Shown here piece after piece: positions 8,310-17,170 of a stretch of DNA of 64,000 nt. The DNA is taken from contig JAJTXY010000003.1 in NCBI GenBank assembly GCA_021463865.1, forward strand, positions 242,087 to 306,086. Direction: 5' to 3'. The position numbers were made by a program, and so were the translations under genes. The notes under the pieces were generated by a model that saw only the letters and a list, made by a program, of their open reading frames with translations, ran no database searches and was not told where the DNA came from. Position 1 is the stretch's first letter. Every line of letters starts with the position of its first letter. This DNA comes from Anaerolineae bacterium (GTDB lineage: Bacteria; Chloroflexota; Anaerolineae; Aggregatilineales; J027).

Positions 8310-9116
8310 TTATCCAGCGGCTCGACCTTGACGAACAGCAGCGACATAAACGCCACCCACAAGACCAACCGCACCAAGACCTAACACCATCAACAAAATT
8401 GTAACACCTTGTGGCCCTTCTTCCTCTTCTTCGACTTCAATAGTACGGAGATAGGCGTCCAAATTATCCAACTGTGCAGGGGTTAATGGGCCACCCGCAT
8501 TATCCGCAAAAGCGGCTACAAAGCCATGCCCATCACCCGTCGCCGCAACACGCACCGAATTTTCATCAATCTTGAAGCGCGGGAAATTCGACTCGCCTCG
8601 GCCTTTGGCATCTCGTCCATGACAGCCCAAACAAGAATAGGCATAAACAACTGCCCCTTCGGCTGGATCGCCGGAACCAGTATAAGCCGCCGAACCCGGT
8701 TCAAGATTGGCTGCGGGTAATTCTGGCGTGTCTGCTTCAGGGGTTTGCCATGTCAGCATATACGCCACGACATCATCTATTGGGCCACTTTGCAAGGGGC
8801 CACCCGCCTCAATGCCATAACCGACCATTTTAACGGGGGTATTCTCGTCCGAGTCATAACCCTTAACAATTTGCGCTCGGACAGTCGCAGGGTCAAATTC
8901 GGCAATCGAAACAAAACCGGGGGCGCTGCCGATTGCTTCACCTTCGGGACCATGACAGGCGGCACAAAATTCAGCATATACAGCCGACCCACGCAACGCA
9001 GCCAAGTTTTGTTCTCCTTCTTGGGCGTGCGAGATGGGTGTATTTGAAACGACAATCCCGATCAGGATAAAGCCAAAAATAATGCTGGCAACAGGTAGGG
9101 CTAAACGTTTTGACAC
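8310..9116 (-). CDS. Di-heme cytochrome c, membrane anchored
   Basis: 268 residues from a GTG start at 9116, chosen because GGAGG lies nine bases upstream; an open frame continues further 5' without a good start. An N-terminal signal or anchor segment precedes two class I heme sites, CAACH and CLGCH, each followed by a distal Met region. A C-terminal membrane helix and a short basic tail end the protein. It probably carries electrons outside the membrane, near the Rieske/cytochrome b complex encoded upstream. It precedes ccmE by about 50 bases. Confidence 0.88.
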   Translation of the reverse strand: MSKRLALPVASIIFGFILIGIVVSNTPISHAQEGEQNLAALRGSAVYAEFCAACHGPEGEAIGSAPGFVSIAEFDPATVRAQIVKGYDSDENTPVKMVGYGIEAGGPLQSGPIDDVVAYMLTWQTPEADTPELPAANLEPGSAAYTGSGDPAEGAVVYAYSCLGCHGRDAKGRGESNFPRFKIDENSVRVAATGDGHGFVAAFADNAGGPLTPAQLDNLDAYLRTIEVEEEEEGPQGVTILLMVLGLGAVGLVGGVYVAAVRQGRAAG

Positions 9117-9146
9117 TGACTTGTGCCTCCGATCTACATAAGTTTT

Positions 9147-9175
9147 ATTATACCAATCGCTGTATTGAACAGGAA
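9147..9175 (-). promoter_or_regulatory. Candidate sigma-70 promoter for the cytochrome c / ccm transcript
   Basis: On the minus strand TATAAT (9147-9152) is preceded after 17 bases by TTCCTG (9170-9175), a partial -35 match. It lies just upstream of the GTG start at 9116 and downstream of the terminator at 9259, so it could begin the transcript running through the ccm genes. Confidence 0.5.
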
Positions 9176-9258
9176 GTATAACCACACATTTCCAAATGAC
9201 AATCGGCTTGATTTTACACAGATTTTGTAAATTTGGTTTCAATACTTTACGGTAAATA

Positions 9259-9294
9259 AAAACAGCGCCCCATCGGTTGTTGGAACGCTGTTTT
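9259..9294 (-). terminator. Terminator of the Rieske/cytochrome b/cytochrome c unit
   Basis: A nine-base-pair stem (AAAACAGCG with CGCTGTTTT) with an 18-base loop is followed on the minus strand by TTTTTATTT. It sits 20 bases after the stop of the long cytochrome c gene. Confidence 0.75.
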
Positions 9295-9313
9295 CACTCA
9301 TGAACGAGAATCC

Positions 9314-10948
9314 TTATTGGTCTTGGCTTTCCAAGTAGGCCACGATATTGGCAAGGGTTTGGAGGTCTAAAGTTTTACCAAAGGTTTGTGGCATCGCTCC
9401 GGCGGTGAAACCGTCAGCCGAGCGTGCATTGGGATACAAAATACTCTCGACAAGGTAGTGACGGGCATCCGGAAGTGTCGCCGGGTCTGCCTGTGAATAG
9501 CCCTGAGCGCGGGTAAATACACCTTGTGGCGCGGGGGCAATTACGCTACCAGAGAAATGGCAACCGGAACAGGCATTTTCGGTATAGGCCTGTTGTCCTG
9601 CGGTGCTATCCATTACCTCAAGAGCGCTAATTTGAGCCACAATATCATCTACCACGCAGCTATCCGGGTTCGTTTCCACATCGGGGCAAACGGCATCTAC
9701 GGATGGGCCCGCCGAGGCGCTCGGTTCAATCGCCAATTGATTGATACGGCGTACATCCTGGAGGGTAAATTCACGACTCCAATTCAATACGTAGTCGGTG
9801 AGGTTTTGAACTTGGTCACGACGCAGTGGGCCACCCGCATCCTGTGACCACGCAACCATTGGGGCAGGCCAATACGCGGCGCTGACCGGACGACCACTGA
9901 GCAAAGTGGTATATATCAAGTCTTCCAGCGTGCCATTCCATTTCAGTTGGGTCATCCGGCTGGGAGCTTCGGGGTCGAAATCAATAATGTCTTTGGCATC
10001 AATCATCGCTTGCAGGGCATCGTCACGGGTTTGTTCTTGAGTCGAGAGTTGACTCTGCAATGTATCCAATTGCGTTTCGATGTCCGCACGGCCCGCATCC
10101 CCTTCGGGGAGTGCCGCCAGTTGGCTTTCCAGTTCGGCGATTTGCACACGCAAGGCTTTCACCTGTTCATGGGCATCCTTCAGAGCACGATAACGACCCG
10201 TCTTTGCCAATAGTGGGGCGCGCTCGTCGTTTAGGGTACTATAAGGGCTTAACTCGGCCTTCTTAGCATCAATTTGAGTCTGCAAGTCAGTTTGCTGCTG
10301 GACATCGGCGGCATCGGGCGTTTGGCCTGCGGTTTGGGCGGCGGTGATGCGTTCGGTCACGGGGAGCAGTTCCGCTTCAAGTGCTGAAATTTCATCACTG
10401 CGTTTTTGGACTTCGACCCCAAGCAAGCTGGCAGGAATCGCCAATTCTTCTTGAATCCGGCTGTCGAGAGCGGTCAGTTGGGCATCGAGAGCGGCCCATT
10501 GTTCACTGTAGTCGTAACGCAGGGTTTCATAGAGTTCTTGGCGTTGGGCTTCGACCAATGCGAGTTGGCCCTCAAGTTCGGCCTTCTTTTCGGGTTCTTT
10601 TTCCGCGTCCAACGCCGCAATCTGGTCGTTCAAGGCTGCAATTTGGCGATCATGTTCCGCGAAAAAGTTGTAGTTCAGGAGGAAGGGGTTATTCAGCGCA
10701 GGCGCACGACCCGCGATCCCATAGCCCTCAGGTCCATGACAGGTCGAGCAGTTGTTTTCAAACAGGATTGCGCCTGTTTCAACCGAACGCCCATTGAAGC
10801 GCTCGGTAAATTCAGTCATACGAGCAGGTTCATTAATTGCCGCCCATGCCAGCAGAATCAGCGTTCCGGTGAAAAACAGGATACCGGCAATCACGCGAGA
10901 CTCAACGGACGGAAATTCCATGAAAGGTTGTTTTTGATTAGTTTCCAT
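9314..10948 (-). CDS. Di-heme cytochrome c with a long internal coiled coil
   Basis: 544 residues: an N-terminal membrane anchor (about 20-38), a first heme site CSTCH (Cys67-His71), a long Glu/Gln/Ala/Leu-rich segment with heptad character (about residues 95-330), then a region resembling the rest of a cytochrome c fold (GGPLRRDQVQNLTDYVLNW) and a second heme site CSGCH (460-464). The C-terminal part ends with a typical helix after AGAMPQTFG. The insert appears to separate the first CxxCH from its distal half. It follows cytochrome b with a good ribosome binding site (GAAGGAAA) and is probably the c-type subunit of the same quinol-oxidising complex. Confidence 0.85.
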   Translation of the reverse strand: METNQKQPFMEFPSVESRVIAGILFFTGTLILLAWAAINEPARMTEFTERFNGRSVETGAILFENNCSTCHGPEGYGIAGRAPALNNPFLLNYNFFAEHDRQIAALNDQIAALDAEKEPEKKAELEGQLALVEAQRQELYETLRYDYSEQWAALDAQLTALDSRIQEELAIPASLLGVEVQKRSDEISALEAELLPVTERITAAQTAGQTPDAADVQQQTDLQTQIDAKKAELSPYSTLNDERAPLLAKTGRYRALKDAHEQVKALRVQIAELESQLAALPEGDAGRADIETQLDTLQSQLSTQEQTRDDALQAMIDAKDIIDFDPEAPSRMTQLKWNGTLEDLIYTTLLSGRPVSAAYWPAPMVAWSQDAGGPLRRDQVQNLTDYVLNWSREFTLQDVRRINQLAIEPSASAGPSVDAVCPDVETNPDSCVVDDIVAQISALEVMDSTAGQQAYTENACSGCHFSGSVIAPAPQGVFTRAQGYSQADPATLPDARHYLVESILYPNARSADGFTAGAMPQTFGKTLDLQTLANIVAYLESQDQ

Positions 10949-11046
10949 TCAATGTTTCCTTCGCCGTACAGCGCGAATGGTCGTACTGGTTACCAAAATT
11001 CGGGAATAGGGCAGGCCAGAACCATCATCCCGACCTGCCGCTTTTA

Positions 11047-12837
11047 TCAATGTTCGTGCCACTCAGATTCTTCGTGGATATAAACCTGCTTACCAGAGAT
11101 GGCGCGAATGGGATTGCCTTCCTCATTCAGCAGTAGCTTGGGTTCGTCATCATCATTCATGATAATTTCACCTTCGTCATCTACCTGTGGAACATCCCAC
11201 GTCATCAAAATATAGCAGCGAACCAAGTTGGATTGGGTAAGGGAAATGCTGATGTAACCAGTGGCACGAGGCAAGCTGTCGGAGAATTCATCAAACAACA
11301 GATGGTGATATTCTTCGATGGCCTTCCACAGTTCAGGATAATTCTCCTTGTACAGTTCTTCCAATTGGTCAAGGTTATCTTCACGGATAACGATGGCATT
11401 GGGATCACGCGCCAAAACGTTGGCATCGAAATCCACCGGTGTCGTTGAATTCTTCCACGCATCTACCTCTACCGTCCAGATCACATTACTGGATTCGGTA
11501 GCCGTCAGATTAGCCTGCAATTCATCGAATGGAATAGCACGAATTTCACCAACGCCTTCCATCGGAATGAGTTCTTGGGCCACTTCATCGTTGGCGGCGG
11601 TTGAAACCCCATAATAGGGCGTGCCCATATAGGTCAAAATGACCAGCGCCAAACAGGTGAGCATACCCAGTGAGAGCGCGATACGGCGATGGGCATAACG
11701 GCGGCTGGGGGTCAAATCCACATAAGGCAGCACAAACAAGAATCCGAAAATGACGGTAGGCAGCACCACACCCATGATGACCTTATCGCCAAGTTTTAAC
11801 ATCCCTTGCAACCACAGGAAATACCAAGGCGCAGTCGTATGCAGCGGGGTTACCTGCGGGTCGGCATGATTTTCTAGCGGGGCATGAAAGAACCACAAGC
11901 ACAACAGAACCAAAATGAAACCCCACATCCCAATCCATGCCAATTCGTTGGACATGACGTCAGGAATGTAATAAGTGCGGCGATCCATTGGCACGCGCTT
12001 GGCTGTATCTTTGCCGACTTCTTCTTCACGCGGCGGCAGACTGTGACCATGCAGCACGACTTTGTAGTAGTGAACGCCGAGGAAAATGGCGGTAATCAGC
12101 GGCAGCGCGAACACATGCAGTAGATAGAAACGCAGCAAACCGCCTGCCCCAATATCGGGCGCACCACGCAGCAGTAAATTGACATTGGTTCCAACCACCG
12201 CTGGCGGCGCGGCTTCGGCCATTGACGTACCAATCGTTACTGCCCAGAAAGCCAGTTGGTCCCACGGCAACAAATAGCCAGAAAAGCTGAGGAACAAGGT
12301 GACGAGCAGCAGCACAACACCCGTCAACCATGTAAACTGGCGTGGTTTTTTATACGACCCGGTGACAAAGGTACGGAGCATATGCAGCGCCACCACCGTT
12401 ACCATACCCTCGGCACCCAAACGATGCAGGTCACGCATCAATTGGCCCAACGGCACGTTGCCGAGGATGTTTTTCATATCGTTATAGGCCACATCTGGTG
12501 ATGGAGTATAAAAAATCATCAGGAAGAGGCCCGTAATAATCTCAAAGGCAAAGAAGAAGGTCGAAAGCCATCCCAACCGGAAGGTAGGATATAACCCCGT
12601 TACGGCAGTGTGATAGTACGAAGGACGCATATGCAGCCAGAACCCATCCGCATGAGGTGTGAGGCGGGGGTTGGGGCGGCGTGAGGGTTTGTCACCGCGC
12701 AGAGCTTCACGAATATCCTGAAGGTTCATCCCGGCAGTGACACGCTCTGTCGTCCGGTCTAGCGTTTCATAAACCGCCTTACGGACACCCTTTTCTTTGA
12801 TGTCGTCCAAGATGGACGGAACAGGCAGTACCGACAT
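11047..12837 (-). CDS. Cytochrome b of a bc-type (b6-like) quinol:cytochrome c oxidoreductase
   Basis: 596 residues. The N-terminal half resembles cytochrome b6: His pairs bind two hemes, with 13 residues between the first pair (HRLG...ALH) and 14 between the second (LLHVF...GVHYY), the spacing of b6-type proteins. The second half resembles subunit IV, with a Qo-site stretch TTAPWYFLWLQG where PEWY is the usual motif, so the Glu is not conserved. After the last membrane helix (near residue 405) an acidic soluble tail of about 170 residues follows, absent from standard cytochrome b. It lies between the Rieske gene and the long cytochrome c gene, completing a bc complex. Confidence 0.92.
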   Translation of the reverse strand: MSVLPVPSILDDIKEKGVRKAVYETLDRTTERVTAGMNLQDIREALRGDKPSRRPNPRLTPHADGFWLHMRPSYYHTAVTGLYPTFRLGWLSTFFFAFEIITGLFLMIFYTPSPDVAYNDMKNILGNVPLGQLMRDLHRLGAEGMVTVVALHMLRTFVTGSYKKPRQFTWLTGVVLLLVTLFLSFSGYLLPWDQLAFWAVTIGTSMAEAAPPAVVGTNVNLLLRGAPDIGAGGLLRFYLLHVFALPLITAIFLGVHYYKVVLHGHSLPPREEEVGKDTAKRVPMDRRTYYIPDVMSNELAWIGMWGFILVLLCLWFFHAPLENHADPQVTPLHTTAPWYFLWLQGMLKLGDKVIMGVVLPTVIFGFLFVLPYVDLTPSRRYAHRRIALSLGMLTCLALVILTYMGTPYYGVSTAANDEVAQELIPMEGVGEIRAIPFDELQANLTATESSNVIWTVEVDAWKNSTTPVDFDANVLARDPNAIVIREDNLDQLEELYKENYPELWKAIEEYHHLLFDEFSDSLPRATGYISISLTQSNLVRCYILMTWDVPQVDDEGEIIMNDDDEPKLLLNEEGNPIRAISGKQVYIHEESEWHEH

Positions 12838-12882
12838 CAGATTCTCCTCATAAACGAAACAGCACTTATTGCCAAGCTAGTT

Positions 12883-13479
12883 TTAAACACGACCATCACG
12901 TTTGATGCGTTTACCAGTATCTACGCGGACATTGACGACGTTGGTGGGGGACAAACCGGGGATAGGATCACCCGCTTCGTTGTTGGTCAGTTCGCCATTG
13001 TTGGTCGTCACCACAATCGGGAAACGGTCAAGGCTACGTGGGGCAGGCCCTTCGATCCATGTACCGTCCGTCGTATATTTCGATCCGTGACAGGGGCATT
13101 CAAACCGGAAGTTGGATTGTGCCCACGCATAGAGGCAGCCGAGATGGGTACAGACCGTGTATAGTGCGACCAACCCTTTGTCGGCATCATTAGACATCCA
13201 GAATTTACCCGCCGGATATTTCACGGGTGGGTCACCGGGTTTGGGGACGCTGGTGACATCAATAATCCCACCGAACTCACCAGCCTTGAAGCGCGGCAGA
13301 GCAAACCAAACAATAATGCCACCACTGGCAGCAAGCAGGAGGGCCATGCTGGCTCCCCAGACATAGAACATAAACTCTCGTCGTGTAACGGGAGCAACTT
13401 GAACCTGCCCTTGTGAGGGCGTATCAATCTCGGTTTTAGCCGAGGCGGGGGTCGGCCTGATCGCACGAGACGTAGACAT
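12883..13479 (-). CDS. Rieske iron-sulfur protein
   Basis: 198 residues with an N-terminal twin-arginine-like stretch and membrane helix (RREFMFYVWGASMALLLAAS) and a Rieske domain with CTHLGC and CPCHGS, the two Cys/His pairs that bind the 2Fe-2S cluster. It accepts electrons from quinol at cytochrome b and passes them to the c-type heme. First gene of the complex, with GGAGGA nine bases before the ATG. Confidence 0.95.
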   Translation of the reverse strand: MSTSRAIRPTPASAKTEIDTPSQGQVQVAPVTRREFMFYVWGASMALLLAASGGIIVWFALPRFKAGEFGGIIDVTSVPKPGDPPVKYPAGKFWMSNDADKGLVALYTVCTHLGCLYAWAQSNFRFECPCHGSKYTTDGTWIEGPAPRSLDRFPIVVTTNNGELTNNEAGDPIPGLSPTNVVNVRVDTGKRIKRDGRV

Positions 13480-13852
13480 GAAACGTATTCCTCCTGAGCC
13501 AATGTAGATCAGCCCAACTGCACTTTGTGATTTACAACCCGATTAATTCAAACAACAACGCCGTGCGGCCAATACGCCGTCGTGTCGTGATGCGTAATAA
13601 ACTCAATTGTCGTGTGTGAATGACAATACATGGGCATTTCGGCCTAAAAATTGATGCGATTATACACCTTGTGATAAATTTTGCAAACTCTTTGCAAAAT
13701 CTCTCATCAACCTATTTAAGCCGACTGCAAACAATTGTGCCGCAGAAAGTTTGTTTCCCCAAATTTTGAAGGGATTCGCATCAAAATTCTGAAACGCATA
13801 TCCTATAGAATATGATAGAATGCTTCACTTTTTTAGAGAGGGCATATTTGGC
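13480..13852. promoter_or_regulatory. Divergent intergenic region upstream of the Rieske operon
   Basis: About 370 bases without a gene. On the minus strand TATAAT (13659-13664) and TTGCAA (13681-13686) with 16-base spacing form a credible promoter for the Rieske operon, about 180 bases before its ATG. Two identical palindromic octamers TTTGCAAA (13680-13687 and 13691-13698) overlap the -35 element and may be operator sites. On the plus side the TATAGAAT/TATGATAG region near 13802-13818 could be a -10 for the gene at 13853. Confidence 0.5.
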
Positions 13853-15325
13853 GTGAAAGCTGCAAATAGCATAAATTCAAGGTTTGCGGGTTGGATATTA
13901 CTCATTATTGGGGCCTATATCTTCGCAGTCGCCAGCAGCATTGCCATTTATCAAAATTTGACGGCAGGGGCGACAGATATTTATCCTACATGGCAGGGTG
14001 GCAAATTATTCTGGGAGGATGGCCTTAGCCCCTATGACGATGAAGTGGGCATTCAAAGTCAACTCGCCATCTATGACCGTCTGGCAAAAGATGATGAAGA
14101 TGAGTTTCAATTTGTCTATCCTTTCTACTTGATCATTTTGTTTGGGCCATTGGCGCTACTTGAATTTCAACTGGCAGCGGCTATTTTTATGGAATTTTTG
14201 CTGCTGCTATTGATTGGATCATTGGTTCTTCAGCTTGACATATTAGGGTGGCTGCCTAAACCGATCACACTTGCCTTACTTTTATTGACCGTCATCACCA
14301 GCTATTTTTCGGTGCGCGGGCTGCTGTTAGCGCAACCCGCATTTTTGGCGTTCGGGTTTCATATCGCGGCCTACTGGGGGATTGCCTATCGCAAAGATGG
14401 ATTTGCGGGTGTGATGTTAGCTCTTTCAACCATCAAGCCTCAAACGAGTTATATTATCATCCCGCTACTGCTACTCTGGGCTTTTCGCAATGACCGCCGT
14501 CAATTGGTCACTAGCTTTTTTACAACCTTTATCCTGTTAACCAGTATCTCCTTTATTTTACGGCCTGAGTGGTTTAGTGAATGGCGAGATCGGGTTTTCA
14601 ATTATTCCAATTACGCCGAAACCTATCCGGTCGCGCATATTCTGACCCACCCCTTTGACGAAATTCCCGATATCGTGAGCTTGATTGCTCAAATAATTTT
14701 GTCGGTATTGATCCTCATTCCGGTGGGGCGCTATTGGTACAAAGCGATTGTTAAGCAGGACAGCACCAATTTCTTTTGGGGGGTGATGTTAGCGACCTGT
14801 GCCTCTTTATTAATTGCGCCGCGTGTCGCCACCACCTACTACATCGAGCTATATCCGGTGCTGTTTATGGCGGCCTATCTTTTGGAAAAACGGGGTAGTT
14901 ATACCTTGTTGATTATGGGAACCTTATTTTTCCTCATTGGCTATTGGGCGCTGCACATCACCACGTTGCCGCCAGTGGATGAAAATGGCGCAGGCAAAGA
15001 AGCCCCGATTGTGTATGTGGTGTTCCCCATCTTGGTCTATGCGTGGTTATATGCCAAACCAGAACTGTGGCTACGAGCAGATATTTTGCAGACCCGTCCG
15101 GGCTTACGAACGAAAGGCCCACGTCGGTTGTTCTCAACTGGCGAGGCACAGGTCGTCATTGCTGAACCAGAAGCGGAAAGCGTCGCCGAAGCCAAGCCCG
15201 CCGAAAAGGTTAAAGAAACAATAGCTAACCCTGCTGTTGATGGGGCAAAATTATCAGAACCGCCCGCCGTCAGTGCCCCTACTGACGAAACACCCAAGCC
15301 AGATACTCCACCTGCGAAGGAATAG
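13853..15325 (+). CDS. GT87/DUF2029-like polytopic membrane glycosyltransferase
   Basis: About 490 residues from a GTG start at 13853 preceded by AGAGAGGG; an upstream in-frame ATG at 13820 lacks a ribosome binding site. Some ten hydrophobic segments, an early luminal-type loop with acidic residues after YPTWQGG, and the conserved LALSTIKPQTS segment resemble the DUF2029 family of polyprenol-phosphate-mannose-dependent mannosyltransferases. The last 80 residues form a Glu/Ala/Pro-rich soluble tail. Substrate cannot be read from sequence. A small membrane gene follows after nine bases. Confidence 0.7.
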   Translation: MKAANSINSRFAGWILLIIGAYIFAVASSIAIYQNLTAGATDIYPTWQGGKLFWEDGLSPYDDEVGIQSQLAIYDRLAKDDEDEFQFVYPFYLIILFGPLALLEFQLAAAIFMEFLLLLLIGSLVLQLDILGWLPKPITLALLLLTVITSYFSVRGLLLAQPAFLAFGFHIAAYWGIAYRKDGFAGVMLALSTIKPQTSYIIIPLLLLWAFRNDRRQLVTSFFTTFILLTSISFILRPEWFSEWRDRVFNYSNYAETYPVAHILTHPFDEIPDIVSLIAQIILSVLILIPVGRYWYKAIVKQDSTNFFWGVMLATCASLLIAPRVATTYYIELYPVLFMAAYLLEKRGSYTLLIMGTLFFLIGYWALHITTLPPVDENGAGKEAPIVYVVFPILVYAWLYAKPELWLRADILQTRPGLRTKGPRRLFSTGEAQVVIAEPEAESVAEAKPAEKVKETIANPAVDGAKLSEPPAVSAPTDETPKPDTPPAKE

Positions 15326-15334
15326 ATTTAAGCT

Positions 15335-15565
15335 ATGACCCAATGGATTCAACGTGTGCTTTCAGAAGATTTCACCATCACCAAGCGCGTGATGGGAACT
15401 GCCTGTGTGATAGGGGGTGTCTTAGGGGCAATTGCGATTGTGTTGGCGGATATGCTGCGGGAGGGGTCAAGTTTTGGGCCATTCCAAAAATTAGCATTGA
15501 TCGCCGCAATTGGCGTGGCCTTTATCGGACTGACCCTCATCCCACTAAAGGATAGACCCGCCTAA
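15335..15565 (+). CDS. Small two-helix membrane protein of unknown function
   Basis: 76 residues with two predicted membrane helices (about 19-39 and 51-70) linked by a short loop. It starts nine bases after the GT87-like gene and probably shares its transcript. Its stop codon overlaps that of the convergent macro-domain gene (15562). No family is recognised. Confidence 0.65.
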   Translation: MTQWIQRVLSEDFTITKRVMGTACVIGGVLGAIAIVLADMLREGSSFGPFQKLALIAAIGVAFIGLTLIPLKDRPA

Positions 15566-16221
15566 AGTTTTGTTTCCGGCGGAATCCGAAACCCATAATC
15601 CCCGCCAAAGCGAATTTGCTCTTGACGAAAGGAAGCATAGGGCCAGTCAATCCGATATGGTGGGAAATGAAAATTGCGATAGGCCATTGCCATTTGACGG
15701 GCCGATTCAGGATAGGGCACTTGGCCTACTCCTGTTCCAAGTCCCGGACAAGCCACGATCTTAATTGGCCTATCCGAAACTTGATTATGACGCCACACTG
15801 CCAAGAGCATGGCCCACATCGCTTTGTAGACATTATCGGTGTGAGTAATTTCCATTGGTACACGCATGGTTGGGGTATGGGCCAGAAATGGGTGTTTTTC
15901 ATGACCCGTTTCCACAATGATAGATGTACCCACCGACTGTTCGCCCAGAAATTCTTCTAAAATCTTGGCTTGCACTCGATCCATCAACTGCCAGCCAAAA
16001 AAGCGTGAAATCGCCAGATCAACCCCACCATCCATCAATCCGAATGAATTGGCGGCGCTGACCATGCAATCAAATTCCGGCAATTCTTCAAAGTAGCCTT
16101 TGGCAATTTCCACATTAGTCAAACCATCAAAGTGCTTCTGGAACGCATTGCATAACCCCTGATTGGGATCTATCAGAATGAGCCGGAACTGTTTGGCGTC
16201 ATCCATTGGGTCAGTGGTCAT
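15562..16221 (-). CDS. Macro-domain protein
   Basis: 219 residues. The stretch DCMVSAANSFGLMDGGVDLAI resembles the conserved macro-domain core (VNAANxxLxxGGGVAxAI), and VACPGLGTGVGQVPY matches the second glycine-rich loop that binds ADP-ribose. Macro domains bind or hydrolyse ADP-ribose and related nucleotides. It overlaps the VWA gene by four bases (ATGA), so it belongs to the AAA+/VWA operon. Confidence 0.8.
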   Translation of the reverse strand: MTTDPMDDAKQFRLILIDPNQGLCNAFQKHFDGLTNVEIAKGYFEELPEFDCMVSAANSFGLMDGGVDLAISRFFGWQLMDRVQAKILEEFLGEQSVGTSIIVETGHEKHPFLAHTPTMRVPMEITHTDNVYKAMWAMLLAVWRHNQVSDRPIKIVACPGLGTGVGQVPYPESARQMAMAYRNFHFPPYRIDWPYASFRQEQIRFGGDYGFRIPPETKL

Positions 16222-17141
16222 AGGGTATTCAACTCCTGTTTCACCGTCTCATACAAGATTTCGGCCTTGAGTTCACTTAGGGTGTAACATGGCCCACCGA
16301 GCCGTTCCGCTAATCTTCGCGCCAACCCCTGATCGAAGGCCGCGTGTTCCATGTTGATGGTTACAGTGCGGATGTGGTGTTCGTCAAATAGGTCGGCGAT
16401 ACGATGGGCTTCTTCTTGTGGTGGCAGGTCGGTTATCGCTACATTGCCTGCCCCATCCGTCAGCAAAATCATCATCGGCATGACATCGGGATGGCGGGCC
16501 TGTTCTTGGCGGATGATCTCATAAGCCAATTTTAGCCCTGCTGAAAGGGGCGTTTTGCCACCGACTGGAATATCTACTAAGGCCTTTTTTGCCAGCGTGA
16601 CAGAACTCGTTGGCGGTAGGACAATCAGGGCACGGTCTTTTTGGAACACAATCAAACCCACCCGGTCACGCCGTTGATAGGCATCGGTTAGTAGGGACAT
16701 AATCGCGCCTTTGGTGGCCTTCATACGTTCGGCAACCGCCATGCTCCAACTGGCATCCACCACGAACAAAATGAGATTGGCTGATTTCTTCACGCGGACT
16801 TTGCGCTGAAGGTCTTCCATGTGGATGGAATAGGCAAGATCGCTGGTATCGCGTTCTTCAGTGCGCTCTAGTTGGTAGGGAGCAGCGGCCCGTAGGGTCG
16901 CATCAAAGGCCACGTCATCAGTGCGATTACCAGCAGGGCGGGCTTGGATATAACGACCCCGCTTACGGTCTGTGTGGGTGCGGCTGCGGCGTCCGGAGGT
17001 TTTGCGTGTCAGGCGGTCAAGGGGGGTATCGAGGCTGCGGGCGACAAATTCCTCACCCGTTTTAACCTGTTTGCCCCCCTCCCACCAGTAATTGCTGCCT
17101 GTGTCGAAGACATTTTGTGGTGCGGGTTCAGCCTCACTCAT
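16218..17141 (-). CDS. VWA-domain protein related to magnesium chelatase subunit D (C-terminal part only)
   Basis: 307 residues. A von Willebrand A domain occupies the second half, with MIDAS motif DASWSM, a following conserved Thr, and TDGAGN. The N-terminal part is basic and polar. This matches the C-terminal half of BchD/ChlD, but the N-terminal AAA+-like domain of full-length D (600-700 residues) is missing. It starts 29 bases after the BchI-like ATPase, so the pair probably forms an AAA+/VWA metal-chelatase-like or MoxR-type remodelling machine. Confidence 0.8.
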   Translation of the reverse strand: MSEAEPAPQNVFDTGSNYWWEGGKQVKTGEEFVARSLDTPLDRLTRKTSGRRSRTHTDRKRGRYIQARPAGNRTDDVAFDATLRAAAPYQLERTEERDTSDLAYSIHMEDLQRKVRVKKSANLILFVVDASWSMAVAERMKATKGAIMSLLTDAYQRRDRVGLIVFQKDRALIVLPPTSSVTLAKKALVDIPVGGKTPLSAGLKLAYEIIRQEQARHPDVMPMMILLTDGAGNVAITDLPPQEEAHRIADLFDEHHIRTVTINMEHAAFDQGLARRLAERLGGPCYTLSELKAEILYETVKQELNTL

Positions 17142-17170
17142 TTCCTGAACCTCTTCACCACTCTGCCCGT

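Noticed and set aside
10406..11083. Plus-strand open frame of 225 codons opposite the long cytochrome c
   Set aside because: It lies fully opposite a gene with clear heme motifs and shows no domain or ribosome binding site; it reflects the codon bias of the real gene.
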